Shown one piece after another: positions 53,240 through 61,389 of a DNA stretch of 64,000 bases. Origin of the DNA: Ascidiimonas aurantiaca (GTDB lineage Bacteria; Bacteroidota; Bacteroidia; Flavobacteriales; Flavobacteriaceae). The translations under genes were made by a program, and so were the position numbers. The notes beneath the pieces were generated by a model. The model saw nothing but the letters and a program-made list of their open reading frames with translations. It ran no database searches and was not told where the DNA came from. The DNA lies in contig NZ_JBBEWR010000016.1 in the NCBI RefSeq assembly GCF_037646345.1, positions 34,414 through 98,413 on the forward strand. Direction: 5' to 3'. How positions within the stretch are numbered: the first letter of the stretch is position 1; each line of letters opens with the position of its first letter.

Positions 53240-56200
53240 TCAAAAAGAAGCAAACCGATAAAGAGTTCAGGCTTTCTTCCTGGGCCATAGACAATAAGAC
53301 CACCATCTGGGTCATGATTGGTATTTTTCTCGTCTTGGGGCTGTCGGCATATCTGAGTATGCCCAGAGAAGATTTTCCCGAAATTAAAGAGACCAAGATC
53401 TATATAAGTACCCCGTATCCCGGTAATACCGCAGAAGATATTGAAAGGCTTATCACCGATCCGCTTGAGGATCGCATTAAAAACCTCTCAAATGTAGTAG
53501 AGATTCTCTCTACCTCCCAGGAAGACTACTCTATTATCACAGTAGAGTTTGATGAAGATATCAGCGTGGAAGCCGCCAAGCAAAAGGTAAAAGATGAGGT
53601 AGATGTTGAAAAAGCAGGAGAAGACTGGCCCACTTTTAATGAAGCCAAAGTAGAGCCTAACGTTTTTGACCTTAATTTATCAGAAGAATTTCCTATACTC
53701 AATATCAATATCTCAGGAGACTATCCCGTTGAAAAACTCAAAGAGTTTGCCGAATATCTGGAAGATGAAATTGAAGACCTTCCCGAAATTAAACAGGCCG
53801 ATATACGGGGGGCCCAGGAAAAAGAGGTAGAAGTAGCCGTTGATATTTATAAAATGATGGCTGCCAAGGTAAGCTTTGACGATGTTATTAATACCATTAA
53901 GAACGGAAACCTCACCGTATCTGCAGGAAACCTTATTACCAGTGGCCAGCGCAGAACAATACGCATACTCGGTGAGATCACACAACCCGAACAATTACAA
54001 GACTTTGTGGTAAAGTCAAACAACGGTGCCGTATATCTGAGAGATATTGCCAAGATAACTTTTAAAGAAGAAGACAAAACCACCTTTGCGCGTGAATTCG
54101 GGCATAGTGTGGTGATGCTCGATGTAAAAAAACGTGCCGGAAAGAACATGATCGAGGCGGTTGAAAAAATAGATGTGATCCTGGAAGACGCCAGAGAAAA
54201 TGTATTTCCACCCGACGTGGATATTACCGTAGCCAACGACCAGTCTGCCAAGACCCTTAATAATGTAAACGACCTTGTTAACAACATTATTTTTGGTATT
54301 ATACTCGTAGTTGGGGTGTTGATGTTCTTTCTTGGTTTCCGGAATGCCCTGTTTGTTGGTTTTGCCATTCCCATGTCCATGTTTATGTCATTCATGATCC
54401 TGTCTGCCTTAGGTTATACCATGAATACCATGATCCTTTTTGCCTTAATTATGGGGTTGGGTATGCTGGTAGATAACGGGATTGTAGTCGTAGAAAACGT
54501 ATATCGCTTGATGGAAGAAGAAGGACTCTCCAGAATACAGGCTGCCAAGAAAGGAGTGGGAGAAATTGCTTTTCCTATTATTATTTCCACAGCTACCACC
54601 GTAGCAGCTTTTATTCCTTTAGGGTTATGGCCAGGCGTTATGGGGCAATTTATGATGTATTTTCCCATTACTCTCTCTGTAGTATTAGGTTCTTCGCTTT
54701 TTGTGGCCATCTTTATTAACTCCATGCTGGTTTCTCAATTAATGGAAACCGAAGAAAAAGTACTTAGCCGTAAGCAGCTTATACGCTTAAGTATTATCTT
54801 AGGCGGGTTTGGTTTGCTTATTCTTATTTTTGGCAGGGAAGTACGCGGCCTGGGTACATTAATGATCTTTACCGGTATTATGTTCTGGCTGTATCGCTAC
54901 GGCCTCAAAGTGGCTGCCAATTATTTTCAACGCAATATCCTTATCTGGCTGGAAAACAAATATCAGCGTTTTCTGGACAGATCACTTTATACCAAACGTT
55001 CATTTGCCATTGTAGGCGGTACCTTTTTACTGTTACTGGTTATTTTTGTTCTCTTTGGGGTATCTGTAGGGCAACAGCGTACCAAGATCGAATTTTTTCC
55101 CGATAATACTCCCAATCAGATAATTATCTATATAGAGTATCCTGAAGGTACCGACATTAATAAAACCAACAAGATCACTAAATCAATTGAAGGGCGGGTG
55201 TATAACGTTATCAACTCTTCCAAATATATCCGTAGCGGGAAAAATATCTTAGTAGAATCTGCCGTATCTCAGGTAGGAGAAGGCGCCGGTAATCCTCAGA
55301 CAGACGGAGGTTCTTCAGCAGAAATGCCCCATAGAGGTAAGATCACGGCTACCATGCGGGAATTTAAATTCAGAGAAGGGGCCGATAGTGAAAAACTGAG
55401 GCAGGAAATACAGGAAAACCTAAAAGGGATCTATCCGGGAGTAGCCATATCCGTAGAAAAAGATGCCGTAGGGCCTCCTGCCGGATACCCTATAAACATT
55501 GAACTTGAGGGCGATTCGTATGATGAGCTTATCGTAACCGCAGAAAGTATGCGCGATTATATTAACAGTCGTAACATTGCCGGTATTGAAGAGCTTAAGA
55601 TCGATGTAAATAAAGGCAAACCGGTAATGGAAGTGGAAGTAGATCGTGAAAAAGCCGGTGAACTAGGTGTGGCAGCCGGCCAGGTAGGTAACCAGTTACG
55701 AAGGTCTATTTTTGGAGAAAAAGCCGGTATTTACAAAAAAGATGGAGAAGATTACGATATCTATGTACGGTTTAATGAAGATAACCGCTATAATACCAGT
55801 GCACTGTTCAATCAGAATATCACCTTTAGGGATCAGGCCACCGGAAAACTAAAAGAGATCCCTATTTCGGCAGTGGCCCGACAAAAAAATACCGCTGCTT
55901 TTAGCGCCATTAAACACAAAGATGTTAAGAGAGTAGTAACTGTATATTCCGGTTTAAAACCAGGCTTTACCGATGCCGGAGCCATTGTAAGCCGGATCCA
56001 GGATGAGATGCAAAATTACAAAGGTCTGCCTGCAGGGATCAAAATTGATTATACAGGCCAGATAGAAGAGCAGGAAAAACAAATGCAGTTTCTTATGGGA
56101 GCCTTCTTTTCAGGACTCGGGCTCATTATGCTTATTCTTGTTTTTCAGTTTAGTTCCATTTCCAAGCCTACCATAATCATGATCGCCATCTTTCTCAGTT

Positions 56201-56739
56201 TTGTAGGTGTGTTTGGAGGTATTCTCATTACAGGATCATCATTTGTAATTATGATGACCATGATGGGTATCATATCACTGGCAGGGATCGTAGTAAACAA
56301 CGGGGTGGTACTACTGGACTATACCCAACTACTAATTGACAGGCGGGTAGAAGCCCTGGAGCTTCCCGAAGGTGAAATGCTCCCCAAAGAAGAAGTACGA
56401 AAAATAATTATTAAAGGAGGGAAGGCCCGTTTACGGCCCGTATTGCTAACCGCTATTACTACTGTGCTGGGGCTTATCCCGCTGGCCATAGGATTTAATA
56501 TTGACTTTTTCTCACTCTTTAACGAGTTTGATCCTAAAATATACATAGGAGGTGATAATGTGATTTTCTGGGGGCCGCTCGCATGGACCGTTATCTACGG
56601 ACTCATTATTGCCACTTTCCTTACCCTCATTGTAGTGCCCGTATTGTTCTTTATGGTATATAAGTTTAAATTTTACATAAAAAATTTAAGAAAACGAAAA
56701 ACAGAAGAGGGGGCGCCAGAATTAAAAGAAGCCGCTTAA
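53236..56739 (+). CDS. RND efflux transporter permease
   Basis: A 1167-residue AcrB/MexB-type pump (a little longer than the usual 1030-1050), with 12 membrane helices and two large periplasmic loops. It starts with a cytoplasmic helix then WVMIGIFLVLGLSAYLSMPREDFPEI. MGLGMLVDNGIVVVENVYR (near residue 410) is the conserved helix-4 motif with the proton-relay Asp. An extra segment between helices 6 and 7 (about 510-580) has two added hydrophobic stretches. Substrates are unknown, likely toxic lipophiles. A terminator follows. Confidence 0.93.
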   Translation: MIKKKQTDKEFRLSSWAIDNKTTIWVMIGIFLVLGLSAYLSMPREDFPEIKETKIYISTPYPGNTAEDIERLITDPLEDRIKNLSNVVEILSTSQEDYSIITVEFDEDISVEAAKQKVKDEVDVEKAGEDWPTFNEAKVEPNVFDLNLSEEFPILNINISGDYPVEKLKEFAEYLEDEIEDLPEIKQADIRGAQEKEVEVAVDIYKMMAAKVSFDDVINTIKNGNLTVSAGNLITSGQRRTIRILGEITQPEQLQDFVVKSNNGAVYLRDIAKITFKEEDKTTFAREFGHSVVMLDVKKRAGKNMIEAVEKIDVILEDARENVFPPDVDITVANDQSAKTLNNVNDLVNNIIFGIILVVGVLMFFLGFRNALFVGFAIPMSMFMSFMILSALGYTMNTMILFALIMGLGMLVDNGIVVVENVYRLMEEEGLSRIQAAKKGVGEIAFPIIISTATTVAAFIPLGLWPGVMGQFMMYFPITLSVVLGSSLFVAIFINSMLVSQLMETEEKVLSRKQLIRLSIILGGFGLLILIFGREVRGLGTLMIFTGIMFWLYRYGLKVAANYFQRNILIWLENKYQRFLDRSLYTKRSFAIVGGTFLLLLVIFVLFGVSVGQQRTKIEFFPDNTPNQIIIYIEYPEGTDINKTNKITKSIEGRVYNVINSSKYIRSGKNILVESAVSQVGEGAGNPQTDGGSSAEMPHRGKITATMREFKFREGADSEKLRQEIQENLKGIYPGVAISVEKDAVGPPAGYPINIELEGDSYDELIVTAESMRDYINSRNIAGIEELKIDVNKGKPVMEVEVDREKAGELGVAAGQVGNQLRRSIFGEKAGIYKKDGEDYDIYVRFNEDNRYNTSALFNQNITFRDQATGKLKEIPISAVARQKNTAAFSAIKHKDVKRVVTVYSGLKPGFTDAGAIVSRIQDEMQNYKGLPAGIKIDYTGQIEEQEKQMQFLMGAFFSGLGLIMLILVFQFSSISKPTIIMIAIFLSFVGVFGGILITGSSFVIMMTMMGIISLAGIVVNNGVVLLDYTQLLIDRRVEALELPEGEMLPKEEVRKIIIKGGKARLRPVLLTAITTVLGLIPLAIGFNIDFFSLFNEFDPKIYIGGDNVIFWGPLAWTVIYGLIIATFLTLIVVPVLFFMVYKFKFYIKNLRKRKTEEGAPELKEAA

Positions 56740-56744
56740 AAAAA

Positions 56745-56771
56745 GCCGGGGTTTAAAACCCCGGTTTTTTT
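56745..56771 (+). terminator. Rho-independent terminator after the RND operon
   Basis: GCCGGGGTTT and AACCCCGGTTTTTTT form a short GC-rich hairpin with a T-run right after the pump stop. Confidence 0.88.
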
Positions 56772-56823
56772 CATTCTAAATTATGTTGTAAGTTTGAAAA
56801 AATGCTAAATCTACATTCATTTT

Positions 56824-57408
56824 ATGGAGCTTTTCTGGTATTATGTAAAACTGGGCCTTACCCATGTATTGGATATTAACGCTTACGACCACGTACTTTT
56901 CTTTATTGCCCTTGCCATTCCCTACACTTTTAAAGACTGGAAAAAAATTATATGGCTGGTCACCATTTTCACCATAGGCCATACCCTTACCCTACTTCTG
57001 GCCATTTACGGAATTGTAAGTATTAAAACCAGCCTGGTAGAATTTCTAATCCCCCTTACCATACTGGCTACCGCCTTGTTTAATGTTTTTACAGCCGGTA
57101 AACCCGCACGTAAAGAAAAGCTGGGTATTACCTTTTTCTTTACGCTTTTTTTCGGGCTTATTCACGGCCTAGGCTTTTCCAATTATTTCAGACAAATTAT
57201 TGCGGTAGAAGACAATAAGCTTATCCCCACTCTTGAGTTTGCACTGGGAATTGAAATTGCCCAAATAATTGTGGTACTTATTGTTTTGGTATTGAGTTTT
57301 ATTATCAGTTCGCTTTTCAGGTTTAATAAAAAAGAGTGGATACTCGTCATTTCGTCTATTGTGGTAGGTATGGCGATCCCCATGCTCATAGAGACCTATC
57401 CTTTTTAA
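56824..57408 (+). CDS. HupE/UreJ family membrane protein
   Basis: A 194-residue protein with about six membrane helices. GLTHVLDINAYDHVLFFIAL near the start and FFGLIHGLGFSNYF near 105 contain the His/Asp pattern of HupE/UreJ, which are thought to carry nickel or cobalt; many Bacteroidota homologues are not tied to hydrogenase or urease genes. None is nearby here. Monocistronic. Confidence 0.85.
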   Translation: MELFWYYVKLGLTHVLDINAYDHVLFFIALAIPYTFKDWKKIIWLVTIFTIGHTLTLLLAIYGIVSIKTSLVEFLIPLTILATALFNVFTAGKPARKEKLGITFFFTLFFGLIHGLGFSNYFRQIIAVEDNKLIPTLEFALGIEIAQIIVVLIVLVLSFIISSLFRFNKKEWILVISSIVVGMAIPMLIETYPF

Positions 57409-57468
57409 CTAACATCCTTAGCGGTACTAAATAGCAGCAACCTTCTTTTTTTGGGGTTATTTTATTTT

Positions 57469-57496
57469 TTGATACTCCCGAAAACAGTACCTTTGT
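57469..57496 (+). promoter_or_regulatory. Promoter of tRNA-Leu
   Basis: TTG at 57469-57471, 17 bases, then TACCTTTG at 57489-57496: this matches the Bacteroidota -33/-7 consensus exactly. The tRNA begins 8 bases downstream. Confidence 0.75.
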
Positions 57497-57504
57497 ATTC
57501 CCTG

Positions 57505-57589
57505 CCGAAGTGGTGAAATTGGTAGACACGCATGTTTCAGGGACATGTGCCTTTCAGGTGTATGGGTTCGAGTCCCTTCTTCGGCACCA
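57505..57589 (+). tRNA. tRNA-Leu (anticodon CAG)
   Basis: An 85-base tRNA with a long variable arm. Acceptor GCCGAAG pairs with CTTCGGC, the anticodon stem CATGT/ACATG frames loop TTCAGGG (anticodon CAG), the T-arm is GGGTTCGAGTCCC, and the encoded ACCA tail ends at 57589. Strong promoter and terminator flank it. Confidence 0.95.
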
Positions 57590-57590
57590 G

Positions 57591-57614
57591 ACCTCCCCTA
57601 AGGGGAGGTTTTTT
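57591..57614 (+). terminator. Rho-independent terminator after tRNA-Leu
   Basis: ACCTCCCCT (57591-57599) and AGGGGAGGT (57601-57609) followed by six T residues. Confidence 0.9.
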
Positions 57615-58123
57615 GATTTATAACGTTCTTTGGTCCAGGGTAATAGGGAGAAATGTTGCAGGCATCTATATAATTACTTCTTTTGTGGTGTTTAGTAAGG
57701 TTGTGGCCCCATTCTGCGCGTCATTATACCTATGTTGAATAAAGTATAGCTTTGATTTATTTCAATAAACCATAATAAGCCTCTTAAAAGAGGCTTATTA
57801 TAAATATAAATCACTTATAATGATATTAAAAAATCAAGCTTTTCTTTAAAGCACCTGTTTGGGACACTACCAAATTTTCCTAGTTATTGGACTTTGGTAA
57901 GGAAAAAGGAATATAGCATCTATAAAGCTAGGCTCTTTTAAAAAGACAACAAACAATGGCAGTATTTACAAATTTCAACATAAGATATTAACATGTTAAG
58001 TACCTGACAATTAGTAATTAAAAATAAAATTGTTAATATCGTTAAATAAATATAATTTTCTTGTGTTCTGATCAACATAGAAATTAAATATCTTTGTAGA
58101 GTCAATTTATATTAATTTTCGTC
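57615..58123. other. Spacer between tRNA-Leu and the accessory region
   Basis: No credible gene. It contains direct repeat copy 1 (57775-57878) and a TATCTTTG -7-like box at 58089-58096 before the 280-residue protein gene. The accessory region starts here, downstream of a tRNA gene. Confidence 0.6.
57775..57878 (+). repeat. Direct repeat, copy 1
   Basis: About 104 bases, similar to 60976-61078 in the same orientation. Both have a hairpin (AAGCCTCTT...AGAGGCTT type), then TAAATATAAAT, and end in GTTTGGGACACTACC and AAATTT. The copies bracket the 280-residue protein gene, the broken JAB gene and the truncated RHS core. Confidence 0.75.
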
Positions 58124-58966
58124 ATGAAAAAAACGAGAAGTGCTTCTTATCCAAGTTATACTATACACTATTGCTTGGATTTATGCAAAAAGATTTACAT
58201 AAATTATGGTTCATACAGAGCGAAAAGAGAAGATATATCTAAAGTTTTAGGCTTGTCTGTTGGTTCATTAAATCAAAAAATTGGTTCAAGTGTCCAGTAT
58301 TCTTTTTTAGATGTCAAAAACAAAGAAGGGTATCTGGTAACAGATTTATTTTTGAGATTATACCGCCCAAAATCAGAAGAAGATAAAAATGAAGCCTTTT
58401 TAGAGGCTTTTAAAAGTCCGACTCTCTATGAAAATCTTGTAAATGTTTTCGAAAACTCGATAATTCCGCAATACAAGGCTTTGTCTAATATTTTATTCCA
58501 GGATCATAATATATCAAATAACGCATGTGAGAAAGCAGCTTCTATCTTTTTAGAAAATGCCACTGAATTAAATTTAATTGATGATGATGGAATGCTAATT
58601 TTGAAAGGGAATAGTAGTTTGTCGGATTATGAGAATATAAATGAAAAAGAAATAGAAACTAAATCAGAGGTTATAAAACCAAATGATGATACCTCGCAAC
58701 AGGAGGATCAATTTTCTAAAACAGAGTACATTCAAAATAATTTTGACAATAAGCCCAATGATATAGCTTCTATTATAACACAACCAGTTATTAAAGAGAA
58801 AGAAGATCAAAGAGGTTTTGCTAAAACCAATTCTGATGGTATAATCATCAATGTATTATTAAAAGAAAGAAGGACAGCTCAATTAATCCTTCCTAATGAT
58901 GCAAAAGCAAGCGATTTGGATACGATTACAAACTGGATTAATATGATGAGGCAATCATTTAATTAA
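58124..58966 (+). CDS. Unknown 280-residue protein (possible DUF5343-like winged-helix protein)
   Basis: The N-terminal 90 residues look like a winged helix: YGSYRAKREDISKVLGLSVGSLN, then SFLDVKNKEGYLVTDLFLRLYRP. A helical part follows to about 160, then an acidic low-complexity linker (about 160-225), and a final small domain with LKERRTAQLILPND. The layout recalls DUF5343 proteins found in accessory and defence-like regions, but the match is by eye. A TATCTTTG box lies 28 bases before the ATG and a 14-bp-arm terminator follows, so it is a self-contained gene. No partner is evident. Confidence 0.6.
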   Translation: MKKTRSASYPSYTIHYCLDLCKKIYINYGSYRAKREDISKVLGLSVGSLNQKIGSSVQYSFLDVKNKEGYLVTDLFLRLYRPKSEEDKNEAFLEAFKSPTLYENLVNVFENSIIPQYKALSNILFQDHNISNNACEKAASIFLENATELNLIDDDGMLILKGNSSLSDYENINEKEIETKSEVIKPNDDTSQQEDQFSKTEYIQNNFDNKPNDIASIITQPVIKEKEDQRGFAKTNSDGIIINVLLKERRTAQLILPNDAKASDLDTITNWINMMRQSFN

Positions 58967-58969
58967 ATA

Positions 58970-58999
58970 AAATAACCGCATATATATGCGGTTATTTTT
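58970..58999 (+). terminator. Rho-independent terminator
   Basis: The 28-bp perfect palindrome AAATAACCGCATAT and its complement, followed by TTT. It ends the transcript of the 280-residue protein gene. Confidence 0.85.
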
Positions 59000-59110
59000 G
59001 TGTCAATTTATAATACTTCTTCATTTAGAAGTAACAGACTGGAAAAGTGCAAATACACTGTTCAAAAGTGTGCCGTCTCTCATTAGGATAGGGCTTTTGA
59101 CTTACAGTCC

Positions 59111-59143
59111 GAAAACGTCGATGTTCATAGCATCGGCGTTTTT
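59111..59143 (+). terminator. Second terminator-like hairpin
   Basis: AAAACGTCGATG pairs with CATCGGCGTTTTT (one mismatch, 7-base loop), with a T-run on the plus strand. No gene ends just before it, so it may belong to removed sequence. Confidence 0.6.
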
Positions 59144-59196
59144 GCATATACAAATATATATAATTAAATTTTTATATTTACAATTTAATTTATTAA

Positions 59197-59227
59197 AAAA
59201 TGTCATATATAGTATATATGACATTTT
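59197..59227. repeat. Perfect 31-base palindrome
   Basis: AAAATGTCATATATA, a central G, and its exact complement (15-base arms). It lies in AT-rich sequence with no clear function: a terminator, operator or recombination site are all possible. Confidence 0.55.
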
Positions 59228-59333
59228 AGTAATTTTGAAAATAGGCAATACTAACATATCAAGCTTATTTATAGCTATATCCGATAACGAAGTAATATTA
59301 GTTAAATCGGGATTAGAGGATTTTGTTTCAAAT

Positions 59334-59471
59334 ATGAAAAAGATAGATAGTTATGTCAAGTCAAAAACATACTACGATAATCACTTTAAAGAGCATAATA
59401 TCTTTTACCATCAAAACCCTATAAGTGGGAAGAGGTATACATTTCAAAAAATCAGAAATGAAAAAAGTTGA
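59334..59471 (+). CDS. Possible small or remnant protein of 45 residues
   Basis: Frame from ATG 59334: MKKIDSYVKSKTYYDNHF, ending NPISGKRYTFQKIRNEKS. The same frame stays open upstream to 58986, but the earlier part overlaps two hairpins and looks non-coding. The residue pattern near the end looks protein-like, so this may be the 3' end of a lost gene. No family is recognised. Confidence 0.25.
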   Translation: MKKIDSYVKSKTYYDNHFKEHNIFYHQNPISGKRYTFQKIRNEKS

Positions 59472-59543
59472 TTTGTTTATTTATCCCTGTTTACAACAAA
59501 TTGTATATAACTGCCTATTAAATTCTAGTTAGAATGAAATATT

Positions 59544-59964
59544 CTAAATCATATCAAAATCCTTAAAACTAGAGTATTTTTTATCTTCACAAATAACGAT
59601 TTGATCTAAAACCTCAATATTTAAGGTTTCTGCGCCTGCAATTATCTTTTCTGTAACTGCAATATCTGCTTTACTTGGCGAAGTGTCTCGGTAGGGTGAT
59701 TGTGGCAGAGAATAAGTTTTTTACACTTTTTAGCTATGGCAAAATTAAATACTTCTACAGGATCTAAAGCATTTTTATTTAATATGCCTACGGTTAGTAG
59801 TTCTATATACTCAATGTCATTCTTTATATTTAACCTACCACCCAGAAATATTCCTTCTTCCTGTGCAATCGGTTTTGCCGTAATAGGATCTTACGCTTAA
59901 TACGAGCTATGCCTTATGAATTTGCTATACGTATGTCTTCATCCTTTGGCAAGCGTACATTCAT
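59544..59964 (-). pseudogene. Broken JAB/RadC-like gene
   Basis: Read on the minus strand: start ATG 59964 (MNVRLPKDEDIRIANS), an in-frame TAA exactly where homologues have Asp, then GIARIKRKILLRQNRL and EYFWVVG. A frameshift follows, then IEYIELLTVGILNKNALDPVEVFNFA and LILCHNHP. A second frameshift lies where SGD should follow, then PSKADIAVTEKIIAGAETLNIEVLDQIVI up to TAG 59544. HNHP and the missing SxxxD are the JAB metalloprotease-like motif. RadC/JAB genes of this type travel on integrative elements. At least three lesions make it inactive. Confidence 0.85.
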
Positions 59965-59994
59965 AGAGAAAATATTTTTACCAAAGATAGATTT

Positions 59995-60954
59995 TTACTT
60001 AGTTTTTAAAATACTTTCCATTGTCCCTGTCCCATTTGGTATATAGATGCCTATCTTCTGAATCAATATAATTTTTCCTAATCGATCTTGAACAAGCTCA
60101 TTCGCTCTTTCAAATGTAATCCCCGCATCTTTTGCTAGTGTAGCAACACTGTCTCCTGCTTCCGCAGTCCAGGTACCATAACCATTATTTATCCATCTTC
60201 CCAGAGCAGGGTCATAGTTCCTGGCGGTAATGTCATACCATTGCAGGTTCAGTTCATCCTGCAACTCTTTCCCGCCAAACTTCCAGCGTTGGGCCACACT
60301 GTTCCCCAGGGCCCCTATACCGTCATTTACCCCACGTACCAATAGCCCGAAAGGGTAATACGTATTCTCTTCGATAAGTTCGTCCTGGGTAATGGTACCA
60401 TCACCATTACCATCGGTATAACTTATACGAATATTGTCCAGATGGTCTCTATACTGATACACATACCTAAACTGCCCCCCACCGTCTTTATATACATAGC
60501 CTTCGGAGGTGTTAAAAAATTGCAGTTGGCCGTTCTCATAGACATACCCGCCTAAATAATCTGTAGTGGTGGTGTTCCCGTTTTCGGTAACAGTCTTGCG
60601 AAGCTTGCTCCCAGCGGCATCATAGGTATATTGAACATCCCCATTGGCAAAACTTACCTGGGTGGGTAAATTGAGATGGTTATAGGTGATATTGGTGATG
60701 CCCTTGTTATCATCCCGGGTCATGTTCCCGTTACCATCATAAAAGTATTCCGTAGCAGCTTCGGCTCCGTCTCTAAAACCGGTCACGGCACTGGCGGTTA
60801 TGGCATCATCTACGGCCTGTAACTGATTGCCCTGGTAGCTATAGGTAAGATCATCCATCAATCCAAAACTCAAAGCATTTACATCTCGGTGGCCGTTCCT
60901 TGTCAGCCGGGTAATGTTCCCACCTTTGTCATACTGTACCAAGCCCAAGTTATA
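59995..60954 (-). pseudogene. Truncated RHS core with an alternative C-terminal tip
   Basis: The minus-strand frame resembles the end of an RHS/YD-repeat core (YDKGGNITRLTRNGHRD to RNYDPALGRW) and runs parallel to 62111-62874 at a constant offset of 1920 bases. Just past DPALGRW it switches to a different tip (TWTAEAGDSVATLAKDAGI, LysM-like spacing, ending MESILKTK). Its 5' part is missing: an in-frame TGA stands just upstream and about 55 bases are deleted between two TATAG copies. Without a start or core N-terminus it is likely a silent tip cassette. Confidence 0.8.
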
Positions 60955-60975
60955 GTGAATATTTCAAAGAACTAG

Positions 60976-61078
60976 ATAAGCCCCATTAAGAGGCTTGTCG
61001 TAAATATAAATTACTGATAATCAAATTAAAAACTCAGGATTTTCCGTAAAGCACCCGTTTGGGACACTACCCAAATTT
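60976..61078 (+). repeat. Direct repeat, copy 2
   Basis: Pair of 57775-57878, sharing TAAATATAAAT, TTTC(C/T)(G/T)TAAAGCACC and GTTTGGGACACTACC. It lies between the probable immunity gene and the truncated RHS core, in the same orientation as copy 1. Confidence 0.75.
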
Positions 61079-61086
61079 ACTATCTG

Positions 61087-61383
61087 TTAAATTTCAACAG
61101 GATTTTCTTTATTACTAATGTAATTTAATACAGATGACAGCCTATCAAAATCTACGTATGTAAATGGTCTCTTATTATTGCTAAAATGAGCTTTTAGGCT
61201 ATCAACATCATCAAAAAGAGAACCATTTAATATAATATCTTCTTCGTAAGAGTCCCATTTATCAGCTGGTATAAATCTATAAAAATCTTCTTCAATTTTT
61301 ATTTCTTCAATATTGCTATCTTTTAACTTTTTTATTGTTAAGTCAAACAACTTACTCAATTCTTCTAATGTTAATGTTTTCAT
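61087..61383 (-). CDS. Probable immunity protein of the RHS effector
   Basis: A 98-residue cytoplasmic protein: a helical start (LTLEELSKLFDLTIKKL), an acidic centre (EEIKIEEDFYRFIPADKWDSYEEDI) and a C-terminal VNYISNKENP-like helix. It begins 6 bases after the RHS stop on the same strand. Small acidic proteins in this position are usually immunity proteins. The family is not recognised, so the role is from position only. Confidence 0.6.
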   Translation of the reverse strand: MKTLTLEELSKLFDLTIKKLKDSNIEEIKIEEDFYRFIPADKWDSYEEDIILNGSLFDDVDSLKAHFSNNKRPFTYVDFDRLSSVLNYISNKENPVEI

Positions 61384-61389
61384 TATTTC

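Noticed and set aside
57532..57738. 68-codon frame over tRNA-Leu
   Set aside because: It overlaps the tRNA and its terminator.
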